Source: Sanguinoderma infundibulare (lineage: Eukaryota; Basidiomycota; Agaricomycetes; Polyporales; Polyporaceae). Taken from it: 64,000 bases of DNA. Both the position numbers and the translations under genes were made by a program. Below are positions 11,988-25,407 of the stretch, in pieces. The stretch is from assembly GCA_032821775.1 (NCBI GenBank), contig JAVLRN010000008.1, forward strand, positions 1,922,001-1,986,000, in the 5' to 3' direction. The first letter of the stretch is position 1. Each line of letters begins with the position of its first letter. Below the pieces are notes generated by a model, which saw only the letters and a program-made list of their open reading frames with translations, had not been told where the DNA came from and searched no databases.

Positions 11988-12958
11988 TGCGAGTGAGGGG
12001 ATTCTATCAGTTGAGCGGTGGTCTAGGTGGAAGCTTGACCTCGCCTTTATATACATAAGGAGGACTCTCGGATGCAGACGTTCTGTCCTCGGATAGCTTG
12101 CGCCTCACCGTGTGACGTGCGGAAACATCGGTACGGTTCATCGAGACCGCAGAGCATATTCGGACTACTGTACAAAGTGGCCTGGTCAACGAGCTTGTCC
12201 GGGCCCGATCGCGATGGTATGGCGTTCTGCTAAGGTTGGTACAGGCTCCACCTGAATACTCGTGTGTGCAGCTGGACTGTACAGATTGCCCAAGTCAGTT
12301 TCATCCGCAAAGTGGCGTCCAGTCCATTGCTTACTGTGTGTGGCCGGATCACTACACTATTTACCCAGTCAAGTTTTGGTGCGGCGTTGCATTAGAGCCC
12401 GAGATGTCGTCGCGGGCCGGGTACGGACATGGTCGTAATCGAAACGCCGTAGATCGCGGAAGAGGCAGAATGATACTGATAGTCTCTCTTGTTTGGTATA
12501 CGTCCATCGGTAAATTAGAATGCTGGAAGAACTGGGTGATTGGGATCCGCTTCGAGTCGAGTCTGTATGTCGGCGTAAATGCATTTTCTCGGAGACTACG
12601 ATAGCGTATGATTGCACTTACTATATTTGGCCCAGTTGGAGTGTTTTTGTTGCCTGACTGAGACACCAAACACGCCTAGCCACCCTGTGGCCGTGGTGGA
12701 AGGGAGATGCCACCAAGCGTTTCAACTTTATGACATGTATACAGGTTTCAACCACGTTTCACCCAAGTCCGCTGAGCGTGTCACGGGTCTGACCCAGACA
12801 CGTTACGTCACCCGTGACGAAGCGCGTTGGCCGCCGTCACGGACCCAATTACAAGTTGTCTGAGTCTCGAGACTTGTCTTCGCCCTTGACTCCCGCCGTC
12901 ATTCCCCTCCTCATCGTCACCGACGTCCCGCTTGTCTTGCTTGTCTACACCACAAGTC
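11988..12958. other. intergenic, divergent promoters
   Basis: Between the seven-TM gene (-) and the SNF2 gene (+). Apart from the TATA box at 12045 nothing is recognised; a 122-codon plus-strand frame has no protein-like features. Confidence 0.45.
12045..12053 (-). promoter_or_regulatory. TATA box of the seven-TM gene
   Basis: TATATAAAG on the minus strand, about 58 bases before the ATG. Confidence 0.5.
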
Positions 12959-15900
12959 ATGTCAACAGCGCCATCGTCGCGCTCCACGCCGCCCTCGCGG
13001 TCGTCGCCAGCGGTTCCGTCAACTCGCGCCACGTCCCCACCAACAAGCCCAGCCACAATTCCCGAAGATGTATGCACCCTTTTCTGTGGTTGTTGACACG
13101 GAGGGTTGACTATGATAACAGATTAAGACCGAAGATGAGGTGGAGAGCCAGGTTATCGAAGCGAACTTTCCAAAGGTGTGTGTTCCATCTGTTGTTCGGA
13201 AGGGACCCATATAGTGGCTTGGTCATGGGCATTTACTTAACCCATCACGCACATTTGGCACATTCGGTGTGGCCCTTCATGTGGGTACGAAACCGAGTAA
13301 ATGGTTTTCGCAAACGCCACCAGGATTACGTGCGTTCTCCGACGAACCACTGTGGACGCTGTCAACTTGTCTAGTTGTGGTGTCCTCTGCTGGTTGTATG
13401 GTTTCTTTTCGAGAAGCGACGGTCTGTAGTCTCGTCACCAGTCGTTCCGGAAGGGCCTCGCGTTGTGTGGTGTAGAAAGGCAATGAGGGGACAGAACCAC
13501 GCAGAGACCCTCCCTGAACATCTGATGAACTTCGCGAAGGCGGGTGGGGGCTTTCCTTCATCCGGCAGGTCTTGTGCGCCAAGCCTCCCCCTCCATGCGT
13601 TCAGAGCTGACCATCTTGCGCGGCGAACTACGCTTGGTTGGTCATGAATGTGCTATTGCCGGTCAACTTACTCCGCACAGACGTGCATTTTTGACGACGT
13701 GCCTCTCCTGGGTTATATGCCGCCGTTGGACACAGTGCGCGCACGCATATATCCAATCATGGCTGTGGTTAGGATATACGTGTCGCGCAGAGTGCGCTAG
13801 CAGGGGATGCCAGCATAGATCGGCGTAAAGAAGTGGAGTGCGGTCCTGGACGCGCATCGTGAAGACAATGCGCGGCTGTGCGGCTCGGGCAGCAGCAAAC
13901 TTCCGTTCACAAATTGCAGCGCGAATGCGCTGGAATTCTCAACTTCCTATCTGTGTTCGTGAACGAGCCGTTGCTGACAAGTTCGACGGTAGGATGACCA
14001 AGAAGAAGACGAGGTGCGTAGAGCAAGTGTTTACTCCCGTTCGGGGTCTGACATCGATCTCAGGAGGTCAAGGATCGCCTCGGACAGCTAGAGAGCCTCC
14101 TACAGAAGTCCGGCGCGTACGTGAAACTGCTCAAGGAGCAGATGGACCAGGTCAAGGTCAACTACGGCGCCCGCCGGCAAAAGCCAAAATCGGAGGCCAA
14201 AACGAAGCCTAAGCCCAAAGCAAAGAACACAAGGAAGCGCACACGGGTCGTGTCGGACTCCGAGGACGAGCGCGAGGCGAAGCGCGCGAAGGCGAATGGC
14301 CATACAGCAGACGTAAAAGAGGAGGCAGGAGATGGGGAGGAAAACAAGAAGGAACACTTGTTCCAGCAGCCGGTGCTGGTCACGGGCGCGACGCTGAAGG
14401 ATTATCAACTGGAGGGTGTGGCGTGGATGGCGGGGCTTCACCAGAATGGGATATCTGGTATTCTAGGTGCGTGGCGTGCTGCAATGGATTCGGACGCAAT
14501 GTTGACCGGTATGCAGCGGATGAGATGGGCCTTGGGAAGGTGAGCAGATCATATATCCCAGCGCTTCCGTTTGCCGATCGCGAATTCTCTTAGACCATTC
14601 AAACTATCGCCTTCCATGCTTTCCTTCGCGAGCGCACGGCCGCACCATTCATGGTTGTCTGCCCACTTGCGGTGCTCGACAACTGGGCAAAGGAGTTCGC
14701 TCGTTTTGCACCCGACATCCCCGTCGTCATGTACTATGGCACGAAAGAAGAACGCGCTGAAATCCGTCGAACGGAGATGGTCATGGATGAAGTCGACCTC
14801 GAATACCACCGGAAGTCGAGCTCGTCCCATGCAGCAGCCATGGCAGCCCAGGCGGCGGCGGCTCCATCGAAAGGAAAGAAGGGAAAGGGCAAGGTGGCTG
14901 CACGCGGTGGTTCCAAGGCTCGCGGACGGGGACGGGGAAAGGCTGCCGGACGTGCGCGCACGACGCGCGATGACGACAGCTCAGAAGATGAGGCTCCCTC
15001 GGCCAGGTCTCGCGGCAAGCGGCCCGCACGTGGTCGCCGTGGGGGACGGACGTCAGGCAAGTCGCACAGGCAGCCCGTGTCTGAGGCGGACTCTGATGAG
15101 TTCGAAGACTCGATGGTTGTGGACGAGGAGATCCCGCCCCCTGCCGAGGAGCGGAACAAGTACCCGCTCAAGCCACACCAGAAGACAAACTTCCCTGTAG
15201 TGCTCACGACGTACCAGATCGTGATCAACGACCGAGCGGAGCTCGCACGGTACCACTGGGGTTTCATTGTCGTCGACGAGGGTCACCGGTTGAAGAACAT
15301 CGACTGCGTCTTGATGCGCGAGATCAAGAAGATCCCCTCGGACGCCCGGATGGTGCTCACGGGCACGCCGCTGCAGAACAACTTGACGGAGCTGTGGGCG
15401 CTGCTGAACTTTGTGCTGCCGGATTTGTTTGGGGATCTTTCGACGTTCCAATCCTGGTGCGTCGTGTCCTCGACTACGTCAGAATACATGCATTAACTGC
15501 TTGGACGCGCACTTAGGTTCGACGAAAGCCGGCTGCAAAGCAAGCTCACCTCGGACCGCGAGACGAAGCTCATCCACTCACTCCACGATATCCTGCGCCC
15601 GTTCCTGCTGCGACGTATGAAGGCCGACGTCGAGATGGCGCTCCCGCCCAAGAAGGAGTACGTGCTCTACACCCCGCTTTCGGAGGGGCAGCGCGCGCTG
15701 TACGATGTCGTCGTCCAGGGCGACAAGGCACTCCGACAGCATCTTCTTGACGAGATCCGCGAGGAGGAGGAGCGGCTCAACGGCGGCGGCCGGAAGGTGC
15801 AGGAGGAAGAAGAGGAGCGACCGCTGAAGGATGTGGCGACGGAGAAGAACCGGAAGGGGCGGGGGCTCAGGGAGAAAGTCGAGCGAGATTATGCAGAGAG

Positions 15901-17209
15901 CGAGGACGAGGACGGGGAGGGGTACTTCAAGCGACTGGAAGAGGGCCAGATCCAAGCCCGGAAAGAGAAGAAGCGGAGCGGGGAGGATATTGGGTTGGAG
16001 TGGCAGAGGCGCGCCGCAGGTTCGTACATCCCTTATTGTCTGGTGGCGTTGTTATGGGTACTCAATTATGCTCTTGCGTTAATGGCGGACAGCCAAGGAG
16101 GTGAACAACAAGAAGCTCAAAAACGTCATCATGCAGCTGCGGAAGGTCTGCCAACACCCTTTCCTGTTCCATTGGCCCAAGGACCCACAGACTCGCGAAC
16201 CTATGCTTGGCGATGAGCTCGTCACGACGAGCGGGAAGATGATGGTGCTCGAGCGGCTGCTTGACGCATTGTTCGCGCGGGACCACAAGGTGCTGTTGTT
16301 CAGCCAGTTCACAACCATGCTGGACATTATTGAGGTTCGTTGTCCGTCTGATTCATCCGAACTTTTGCATTAATGGGTGACGACTATGGTAGGACTGGGC
16401 GGTCGAGCACAAGGGATGGCCAATATGCCGCATCGACGGCAAGATGGATATGGAGTCGCGCAGGGAGGACATTCGGCGGTTCCAAGAGGGCGGCGACGCG
16501 CCCGACGCGCCGAGGCTGTTCTTGCTGAGCACGCGTTCGGGTGGTTTGGGCCTGAACCTTGTCCAGGCGGACACGGTCATCTTTTACGACCAGGATTGGG
16601 TGCGTCCATTATCTTTTACAGCTGCTTCCGCCCGTGCTCACTCACGGTGCTGTATAGAACCCGCAAGCGGACCTCCAAGCCCAGGACCGAGCGCACCGGA
16701 TCGGGCAGACGAAGCCGGTGCTCATTTTCCGTCTGCTTTGCGCACATACTGTCGAGACGAAGATCATGCAGCGTGCGACGGACAAGCGGAAGCTCGAGGC
16801 GCTCGTCATCGCCAAGGGCGAGTTCGTGAACCCGACCGCGGCGAAGCGGAACAAGAATCAGGCCATGGCCGAGCTCGCGATGGAGCTTCACAAGCTCGAG
16901 GGCGAGCGCATTCAGGTCGTGTCGAACTCGGACGCCGGACGGGCCAACGTTATCAGCGACGAGGACTTGGATACGTTGCTGGATCGGAGCCCGCAGGTGT
17001 TTGTCGATCGCCAGAAGGGTTGGACGAGCGGGGGCCAGGTGGAGGGAGAGCTGGAGGGGGAGGAGACCACGGGCACGGCTGCGAACGTGGTGGTGTCGGA
17101 CGCGAAGGGGCCGACGAAGACGGCGTTTGCGGTGTACGAGGCCCCGGTGCATGCCGATGGGAATGTGTTGGGCATGATGGACGGCTTGGAGGACGACGCG
17201 GAGGATTAG
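12959..17209 (+). CDS. IRC5: SNF2-family chromatin remodeller, LSH/IRC5 type
   Basis: ATP-dependent nucleosome remodeller, nuclear, related to HELLS/LSH and yeast Irc5 (cohesin loading, DNA methylation, replication). Exons 12959..13069, 13122..13175, 13993..14013, 14064..14466, 14517..14539, 14594..15456, 15517..16019, 16093..16334, 16393..16599, 16658..17209; 992 residues. Helicase motifs appear in order: LKDYQLEGVAWM (Q), ADEMGLGKTIQT (I), VVDEGHRLKN (II, with the DEGH form typical of LSH), VLTGTPLQNNLTELW (III), STRSGGLGLNL (V) and QDRAHRIGQTKPV (VI). An insert of about 110 residues between motifs I and II is rich in Arg/Gly and Lys with AT-hook-like RGRGK blocks. The first three exons are the weak part: intron 2 would be 817 nt and exon 3 only 21 nt, so the N-terminus may differ. 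The symbol is given by family, not proven orthology. Confidence 0.88.
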
Positions 17210-18768
17210 CGGCGGATTCTCGGTGCCCGCTGGTAGGATTCCGGAGTTGGAAACTTGGACAGAGGGTTTGCGGTATGTCTCCTTGCCGTCGTCGTCATCG
17301 TGTTTTGCTTTATCGCTCTCGCTGCGCTTTCCATGCGTTTTCTCTGGCCTGAAGTTTGAGTTGGAACCTACAGGCAGTCTTCCGGATAGAATATGCACAC
17401 ACGTACAAGTTGTGGAGTATTGTAGAATAATTCGTCTGGTGTACCTAATAGACACGCGCACCGTCACGTATACCCTCGCAATTGACTTTCTTGATTCTAT
17501 GGTTTGCTTAGGTTCTTCGCAGACTCCAAGGCTTGGTAACTTCGCAGGTGAGTTACGAGGTTGGACTGAAAACTTGATCATCGCTGCTGCTTAAAACGCA
17601 ACCAATGGCAAGATTACAGGCTAGCGTGTACATATGATGTTGGTTATTTAGCTATGGTGAGTACCTGCTCTCATGCGGTACCTGCTCTCGTGTGGTCGTT
17701 TTACCGCGATTACTTGTATGTGCACCGTGACCGTGGACGTTAACTTGGCTAGGTTTCCGACCTCACTGAAGTTGAACGCGTCATGTCCACCCATCACGTG
17801 CTGGGAAACCGCTTCACTGCGATAAGGTTCAGGTGGGGTCCAAGGTCGGCCCCACGTCTCGCTTGGTCTATTCCAATTCCTTCCAGCTTCCAGCTTCGCA
17901 CCTCGAATGTCATCGGGATCGACATGGATGACTTCGCGCTATGCAGTGTCCCAATCGTTTCGCCAGGATCCTCCCTCCTTGCCTGCCTTCCTCAAGTCAA
18001 CGCAGTCAAAAGCTCCCGCTTATCCCAGGCCCGGGCTTATTCGCGACTCGAACCATTCCAGATAACAGAAAATGGCATGGCAGTCCTTTCACGCGTATGC
18101 CTCGTGTATCATCCCCGGCTTCTATTCGCCCAAAGTTTGCCCTTCGCCGTATTGCTCTCAAACTTTCCCCAGCTCGGCCTTTTGGATGGAGCTTGCTCGA
18201 CATCCCGATCTCCATCGTAGGGGTTTCATTCCAGGAACGCACCACTTCCCTGCACTAGCCCGGGGACACATTGAAGCCCGGGGACACATTGAAGCCCGGG
18301 GACACATTGACGCAACACTGCAAGCAACACTGATCATGGGACACGCTCTGGACGCGCGACAAGGGGCTAGCGCCTGGGATACTCGGACATGTCGAGACGA
18401 TCTGCTGGTCCCCTCGCTGCACAGGTTCCGCCGACTAGGAGGTTGGAGCAAATGTTTTACGGCATGTATGTCGCCGACAACGCTTGACCACCTTCGGCGA
18501 AGACATTTCGATTCAGCCGAGAGCCGATCGGGAGGCGACCTCGCACGCGTGCCGACTTGGGATCTAGATGATTCGTCCTCCTCCCCATCTCTGATTATTT
18601 GCGGCCTCGTCGTGGCCTTCGGTGTCCGGCGCGTTAGGTGGTATGTAAGCGCAGGCCCATTGTCCAGCGTTCACTTTCTTCCCTCCGTTATCTTCTCTTC
18701 GACTTCGACTTCGCTCAACCCGGACACTCTCTACTTTTTCCCCATCTTCTCCCTTCAACTCCGACACA
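17210..18768. other. intergenic with an 18-bp tandem repeat
   Basis: Between the SNF2 stop and the secreted-protein start, both plus strand. Overlapping frames here show no family features. Contains the repeat at 18258. Confidence 0.45.
18258..18311 (+). repeat. 18-bp direct repeat, 3 units
   Basis: The unit GCCCGGGGACACATTGAA occurs three times head to tail at 18258, 18276 and 18294; the third ends in C instead of A. It lies about 460 bases before the secreted-protein ATG. Confidence 0.9.
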
Positions 18769-20423
18769 ATGCTGTTCCCGAGCCTCTCGTCCCTCTTGTT
18801 CGCGTTCTTTTTCTTCGTCATGTCCTGGCCCGCTGTGCTCGCCTCCCATGTCGAACGAGACCGCAAGAACCTCGCGCGATCGACCCCAAAGCCATGGACC
18901 AACGCTCAGCGCCTTGCCGCGGGGTTGCCTCCGCTCGCCCCCCGTCGCTTCAAGTACCCCACCGCCGTTGAGCCTGGTGTCGCGAGGCGCGCCCGTCCAA
19001 GCCCAAGTCCAAGCCCAACTCACCACCCTGTTCACGTGTGCGTCATATCTCCTTCCAGCCCGCAACTCCTCTAATCCGAACACTCATCTGTGTCTCATCA
19101 GCGCCGTTCAGACTTCATTCACTGGCACCCTCCAGGTGCACAACCTCGCCGACAACAGTGTTATTGGCTTCGTGCAACTCTCCTCGTCCGGTGTGTGAGT
19201 GCTGTCCCCCATCATGTCCGATCGCGCCTCGTTGATGTAGCGCCTGTGCGTGCCTGACTTTTTCGCCCTTCCATATGTCCGCGTGGTTTTTTGCCTTGCG
19301 TCATGCGCTGCGCCCTCCGTGTGTTTTTACCCAAACAGCACACTTGGCAGCGGCAGCGGAACCCCAGTCACTTTCACGGCCGCCGGGAACACCCCCTTCA
19401 GCATCGCGACGGTGAGTGGGCCCATTGCGATTGTCTCTACTGCGCTGAGTTATTGATGCGCGACAATCCCTGCTGTATCACGCTGCTCCCTCCGCAATTC
19501 TTGATCGCCAACGCGTCGCGTCATGTCTTTTTGTTTTTTGTCGCAACATTGCCAATGGCCGCCAACGCAAAACGTTGCAGGTGGCTTCCGGCAAGACTGG
19601 CCCCTCGTTCCTCGGCGGGGTGGGTGACAATGCGCTCGCGAGCGGCTCAGCGAAGTGCGTCTTCTTTCTTCCCTTGCGGATGCTCCGGCTTCTGGTGCTC
19701 TATACTGAACACATCTTATCGTGTTTCTGCGTCGATAGTGCGGTGGCGATCACCAACGTTGTCGAAAGTGAGTTCTGACAAGTGACTTCACTCTTTCACG
19801 CCCTGCGCTTCTCTATCCCTTCTTTGCCTTTTGCGTCGTATTGGCGCTCCGGGTCGGCCAGGCACGCGCTTCATCGTGTGCCCTTCCCTACTTTGTCTCG
19901 ATATTTCCGCTCGGAGAGCCACCGAGCGTGGGTGCTCATGCGCTCCTGTGGCACTACACTCTCCCCGGACCATGTTTGTCTAGTACGATACTGAACTTTC
20001 ATCCCGCAGCAACTTCCCACGCACGGCCTACGATGACCGGGGGCGAGTCTGCCATCTGGACCATCGACGCCAGTACACTGAAACTCACCCGTAAGCATTC
20101 TGTCTCAGTTGTTGTGTAACAGGAACGCTGACGACGCGATCGGCCTCCCATGGCTCTGTGATATCATCGTCTCCAGCGTGGTGGGTCAACCCCGACGGCT
20201 CGCATGCGCGCACAGTTCTGGCGTTCAGCCCGTCGGATGGTGCGCTTATCCTCACCGGCGACGTCAGTGCCTTTAACCAGGCGCACTCAGACGCCCCGGT
20301 GTCGGAGGTGGTGAGTGACAGTTGACATCACCTGGGAACACCTCCTATGTGTGCACCAACATGACGGGCATTTCAACTGACTGCGCGTGCGCTGTACAGA
20401 CACTGCTCTTCGTGAGCAACTGA
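18769..20423 (+). CDS. secreted protein with Pro/Arg-rich linker, function unknown
   Basis: Predicted secreted protein of 258 residues assembled from eight exons: 18769..19037, 19102..19194, 19339..19411, 19581..19654, 19739..19767, 20010..20090, 20177..20310, 20400..20423. The first 25 residues are a strong signal peptide ending near PAVLA. A basic, Pro-rich stretch (GLPPLAPRR, RPSPSPSP) follows. The rest looks like one beta-sandwich: TGTLQVHNLADNSVIGFVQ, GTPVTFTAAGNTPFSIAT, GGESAIWTIDASTLKLT and GALILTGDVSAF. This linker-plus-sandwich layout is common among secreted agaricomycete proteins of unknown role. Introns of 64-242 nt are longer than in neighbouring genes, and the exon 2-3 junction (144-nt intron) is the least certain. 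Every junction keeps frame. Confidence 0.7.
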
Positions 20424-23400
20424 CCATGCGGTCAGGGATCACCGGCCGCGGTCCACCGCGATGATGCGACGAAAACGTTCTGTGGGTGGTTGTCGACGTT
20501 ATTGCCACCGCATCTGCACCGACGACGAAGCATGAACAAGACGACGACCATGACGAAGACGGACTCTACCTTGCTTCCTACGTCTATCCACTCCTATTAT
20601 CTTTCGCCTCAACTGCTCTACCCTACCTTCCGCAGCTGTTCTGTTCCTGGCGTGCTCCTACGCCACAGGAGTGACCCACGAACCTTCCGAAAGGACACTA
20701 GGACGGGCTCTGCCTTTGTCCTAAATGAACTGCGTATCCTATTTAACTCTTTAAGTGTTTTCTCCTGTTGCGACTTTTCCTCTCTGCTCTTTGTGTTTTC
20801 GGATTTCCTCCAGTTAACGGTCTCTGTTCGTGACGTTGGACAATGGACTAATGAACTACTGAACAGTCTCATCTTATGCCCCCTCTACGTACGCTTACGA
20901 CCGTATCCCTGACATTGGTTTGGATTGCTTGCTCCGCTGCGTTTTTCGTATCGTCCCACGGATACTTGCCCTCGAGCTCCTTTCCATCTGCGCTAGCCGT
21001 GTTGTTGTGCCGAGCTGTACTTAAGGACTGTTTCGTTGGACGATAGTAAATGGAAGACACTGGATGCAAAACTGCATGATGGACCGGCAGGGTTGGGGAT
21101 TAAACTATCGCGCATCTTCAGGTGAGGTATTGATTGGAATGTTACTCATTCCCGATTTCCCGATACTGTCAGGACGTAGAGGGTCTTTGGAACGTGTCTA
21201 CTCGGATCTGACCTTCATGGGAAGTACGTCACGGGACTTCATCCCTTTCCCACGCCACACTCCGCCGTCTGCTCGTCCTGCTTTCGTCGCTTTCGCATCA
21301 TGAAGTTGGTCTTGCAGGCTCCCCTGTTGTGCCGAGCGTTCACGTTCAATTGGGAAGTGTTTTGAAACCCCGCCGTCCATTACCATGCTCCGCGGTAGTA
21401 TGGTACATCTGATTTCGTCGGTCTCGACTTCCTCTCCTCCGCCGTCTCGGACATTCATCGAACCCGCCTCGCACCCCCGTCGCCCCCAGTGGCAGTGCAG
21501 GTGCACACTCGTTCAAGTTGCATTCACCTCCTTCGTTTCGCTCCTTCAATCTGGTTGGAATAAATGGGTCGGAAGGGCGCGCGCGAGCGATCGGCCGTTC
21601 CTCGCATAATCCCGTAGCCCAGAGATATGCGCGGGATTCGAAGCTGAGACCGCACAAATATAGGACGACCGTCTTTGGAAGCTGACCTTCCAAATACGAT
21701 TTGAAGGGTGGCTGGTTAGCCACCGCTGTGAAGGGTACATAGAGCCGCCCAGGACGTCCGCATCTCCTCCTCAGATACCATCTGATCCACGTACGAACGA
21801 TGTCTCTTCATCCCAGCCTCTCCTCAGCACTCCTCTGGATCGTATACTCTCTCCAGCCTCTCTTCAAGAAGACTCTGCAAGATTCCCCTCTCATGCCTTG
21901 GTTCCTTTTCCATCCCACTCGTCCTCCCGATTCGTTGTCATACCGCCGGGGACGACCGTGACATCTATCATGGTTCCTTCCTGGCGGGACCCGCCTTCGA
22001 TCTCGTACCCTCCTACAATTTCGACGACCTGGCGCGCGACACCGTCGCCTCCAAGGTCCAGTCTACCCCTCGCGACCAGCCCCATCCCGCCGCCTTCCCG
22101 CCTCCGAGCGTCCCACCCGCCCCGATCATCCTGCGTTAGACTAGGCAGTGCCACACCGTGCACGGCAGCGATTGGGGCAGGAGCACTCGGTGAGTAGCTT
22201 CCCCTTCTCCACAGCATCCTTGCCCTCATCGTTATTGACCTTCACCATGGATCAGAGGTCCGAAGCGGCACACAACGGCAGTCCTCCACCATGGCGCTCC
22301 ATGAGGATCGCATCCCTATCCCGTACAAGGCCCGGGTAGATATACATGCCCAGGCGGCGTGCCCCCCGTGTCAATGCAGCGGCGCAATCGGGAGCCGAAC
22401 AGAGCATCCTAGTACAGATAGGCATTCGGCAAAGCCGGCCGCGTACACAGCCGCTGCAGCGCCGGACAATTTGGGACTACCTCGGTGAGCACCTCGTCTT
22501 CGTTTTTCGCGAAGACTGGCTGACAGTAGAGGACAGAGGACCGCCACGCGGTTCGACAGCCGTTCGCCACTCCCTACTCCTGGGAGTGGCATGGGGGATG
22601 GTCATGTTTGCGTTGCTGCCCTCTCGTCTCTGCCCCGGCTGACGCCTGGTGGGACGTAGGTTGGCGCAACGTTATGGGCTTGACTGGTCTTGGTAGCGAC
22701 AGGTTGTTTGTGGAGGAGTTTCGAGGTCGATATAAGCCGGGCGCAACGTGGAGGAGGACAATGACCGAATTTATTGTGTTCCTGCCGCGTTCCAAACGAA
22801 ATCAGCATCAGATGACATACAGTCTGGCAAGTTAGAACGGGAGTGCGCCGCATACAAGGACCCAGCTGATTGGGGCGCTGAAATGACGGAATGACTCGAC
22901 CCCAGAATATCCTCCAGCCCTGAGCTTGTCCTAAAGAATTTGAAAGACTGCGAGCAATGTATTAGCAGAACCATGTACATGACCAACAAATAGCAACAAC
23001 CGCGTACGTCTACGACGGGTCACCATCCCCAACCTTGCATGGCACGCCGGCGATTTTTCTAACCCCGCTCTGTAATACCGTACTACGTTATTGAAGTACT
23101 TGTATCATACACGCTCAATCTGTGCCAGTCTCCATGACGGTATCGGGCCCTGCCGCTCGCCGAGCGGCGCTACACGACTTATATGTTTACGAATCTTATC
23201 TCAGTCACCGGCCAGTATGCATCTGCAACTGGGCCGTTGGGAGCCGACGACAGCATCCGATTCACAATTTCCGTTTCTTTCGGCCGGCGAAGAATTTTAT
23301 TAGCTGAGCTATTTTACGTACCGTCCTCGGTCCGTTCCCAGCTCCTCCAAAGTGGAAATAACCGAGTCACTATCTCTTCCAACCCCCTCGGAACCGAAGG

Positions 23401-23469
23401 ACAGAAGGCGAAGCTCCAGCTCTTAACTTCCAAGTCCGCCCCCGCTTTCCACGTAGCACTCTCATCCAG
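20424..23469. other. long region without a supported gene
   Basis: About 3 kb between the secreted protein and the DUF7704 gene. Around 21799-22140 there is weak coding character: an ATG frame from 21799, then another frame reading GSFLAGPAFDLVPSYNFDD near 21975-22030. No start, splice pattern or family could be assigned. The rest shows short frames only. Confidence 0.35.
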
Positions 23470-23928
23470 ATGGCCTCCTCACCCATCCCTGCGTTCTATC
23501 GCGTCGTCTTCACCATCATCGACCCCTTCTTCTGCGTCTTGGGCGTCGCAACCCACGTCTTCACCAAGAACGACATCGTCGCCGGCCTCTCCCCAGCCGC
23601 CGTCGTCCCCCCAGGTGCAGAGACCGTGCTCCTGCTCGACTTTTTGTTGGGCTTCTTCGCCATGCTCGGCTGCCTGCAAGTCAGCCTGTTGCGCACCCGG
23701 CCCAATGACGTCACCGTCTGGAAGGCGCTCCAGGGCAGCACGCTCGTCCTCGACACCATCATGACTGCAGCGACCGCACGGTCGGTGGTCTCGCAGGGTC
23801 GCGCGGATCCTAGCATGTGGTTGGGCGGAGAGTGGCAGAACTTGGCGGGAAACGCGGCGATTGGGGCGATCCGGGCCGCGTTCGTGCTCGGGATCGGGAT
23901 GGGAGGGGCGAAAGGGAAGACGGCTTGA
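23470..23928 (+). CDS. DUF7704-type small integral membrane protein
   Basis: Single-exon gene for 152 residues with about four TM helices. It opens with SPIPAFYRVVFTIIDPFFCV, the typical start of fungal DUF7704 proteins. Further membrane spans are VLLLDFLLGFFAMLGCLQV, a segment around STLVLDTIMTAATA, and AIGAIRAAFVLGIGMG close to the C-terminus. The function of the family is unknown. The first ATG is used; no intron signals interrupt the frame. Its neighbours do not suggest a pathway. Confidence 0.82.
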   Translation: MASSPIPAFYRVVFTIIDPFFCVLGVATHVFTKNDIVAGLSPAAVVPPGAETVLLLDFLLGFFAMLGCLQVSLLRTRPNDVTVWKALQGSTLVLDTIMTAATARSVVSQGRADPSMWLGGEWQNLAGNAAIGAIRAAFVLGIGMGGAKGKTA

Positions 23929-25407
23929 GAGGAACCACGCGCGTTTGGTTCTGGAACAGCCTCTTCTTCGATGGGCCGGAGCACGCGTTCGCCACTCCCT
24001 AGGACCATGATCACAAAACACAGTAGATTGAAGAACCACGAAGCCAAAATAGTTCAAGTGGATGTAGAAGCATTTGTTGCCAGCGAGTGGATTCCCGATT
24101 TTTGTATTCCGCTGCTCTCTCCGGACTCATTTGTGAGGAACTCCGTCACTATGTCCTGTCCCACAGCTTATCCTCGATACGATGTCCTTTGATTGTTACA
24201 ACTTCTACGTGATCTACTTTCGACTCTCGAGTCTCCTCTGCCATGCAGATATTTCATCCGCTTACCGTTGGGACTTGATACCGTATGCTTCGACTTGTGT
24301 ATATCTTCTGATTTTGTAGAGCTGACCCACGTTCAATGTAACCAGTGCCCAACTTGCGCTTTGCAAACCGAACCTGTGGGCGGAGCAGAGCAAATTCGGA
24401 CTCGTCCAATTTCGGTAAGGTAGACGCCCAAAGTGCTCGTCAGGCCCGGGTAGTACTGCCACGTTCAACCTTGCGCTGCAACCCTCACGCGCACGACTCG
24501 CCTTCAAGACTTCTGAAGTCCGACGTACCTGTCATATGGTGCTTAAATGCGCCATATCTTCAAAATAGCGTTCGATACCAACGGCGTGCGCGATGGCTAT
24601 TGCCTGATCATATGGTGATTTTGGTTTCCTCTTTCCAGGGCCACGAGCACTGACGCCGCAGCCTTGTCCCACAGACATCGGTTTCATTCTACGTGAGACA
24701 GCGTGTGAGTATGCCGATTTGAACGGCTGTCTCATACAGTTGTCCGAGTTGAGATCACGTTCATCTTTCACACCCGAAAGCAGTGATGATGAGTTGATGG
24801 AGGGTTACTTGCGAGCGCACTGGAGCAACGTCCATGGCCTTTGACCCTGCCCCTAAATTTTCTACGTGAGTTCTCAGATGCTCTCATTGGACGTACTCTG
24901 AAGTGTTTATCTCGCAACAGCCTTTACGCCGGCTGCATGTCCTGTGCGCATGGCCCACTGCGCACGGCCGTGCCGCAGTGATTTCGAAGTCGTTTCCTTA
25001 CGGGGATAGATGTGTGGCGGTTATGTTCAGTTACTTGAACACTCACGTCGTCGCCGCTGTCGTGATCAACTGTCAGAGTCAACTTTCGGCCCAGAACGGC
25101 ATGTGTGGCTACTGATGTGAGCTCCATAGCCCCGAGTAATCTTCTGTTGCGATACTTACTGCCTCGTGTTCCCATGCGTGCCAGCACGTGGCGCGTAACC
25201 GGGAAAGTTCACACTGCACCTACATGGAAAGTGTGGGAGAGCTGCGGGTTCTCGTAAAAACATCGCAGGAACTGCATTTGTGGTCTCGGCTCGCGCTCCG
25301 AATACGATCGGCCCTGTTGCTTGACAATGCTAACAAACATTTCTCCATGGAGCACAAGTGCCCCAAGACCGTTGGCATACGCTAATCACGATACAGTCGC
25401 GAGTACG
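23929..25407. other. intergenic
   Basis: No gene recognised; short frames on both strands only. The right end holds the promoter of secreted copy B. Confidence 0.45.

Noticed and set aside
16616..17581. 321-codon minus-strand frame over the 3' end of the SNF2 gene
   Set aside because: Shadow of the GC-rich coding strand plus the 3' UTR; no family features, and the plus strand is firmly SNF2.
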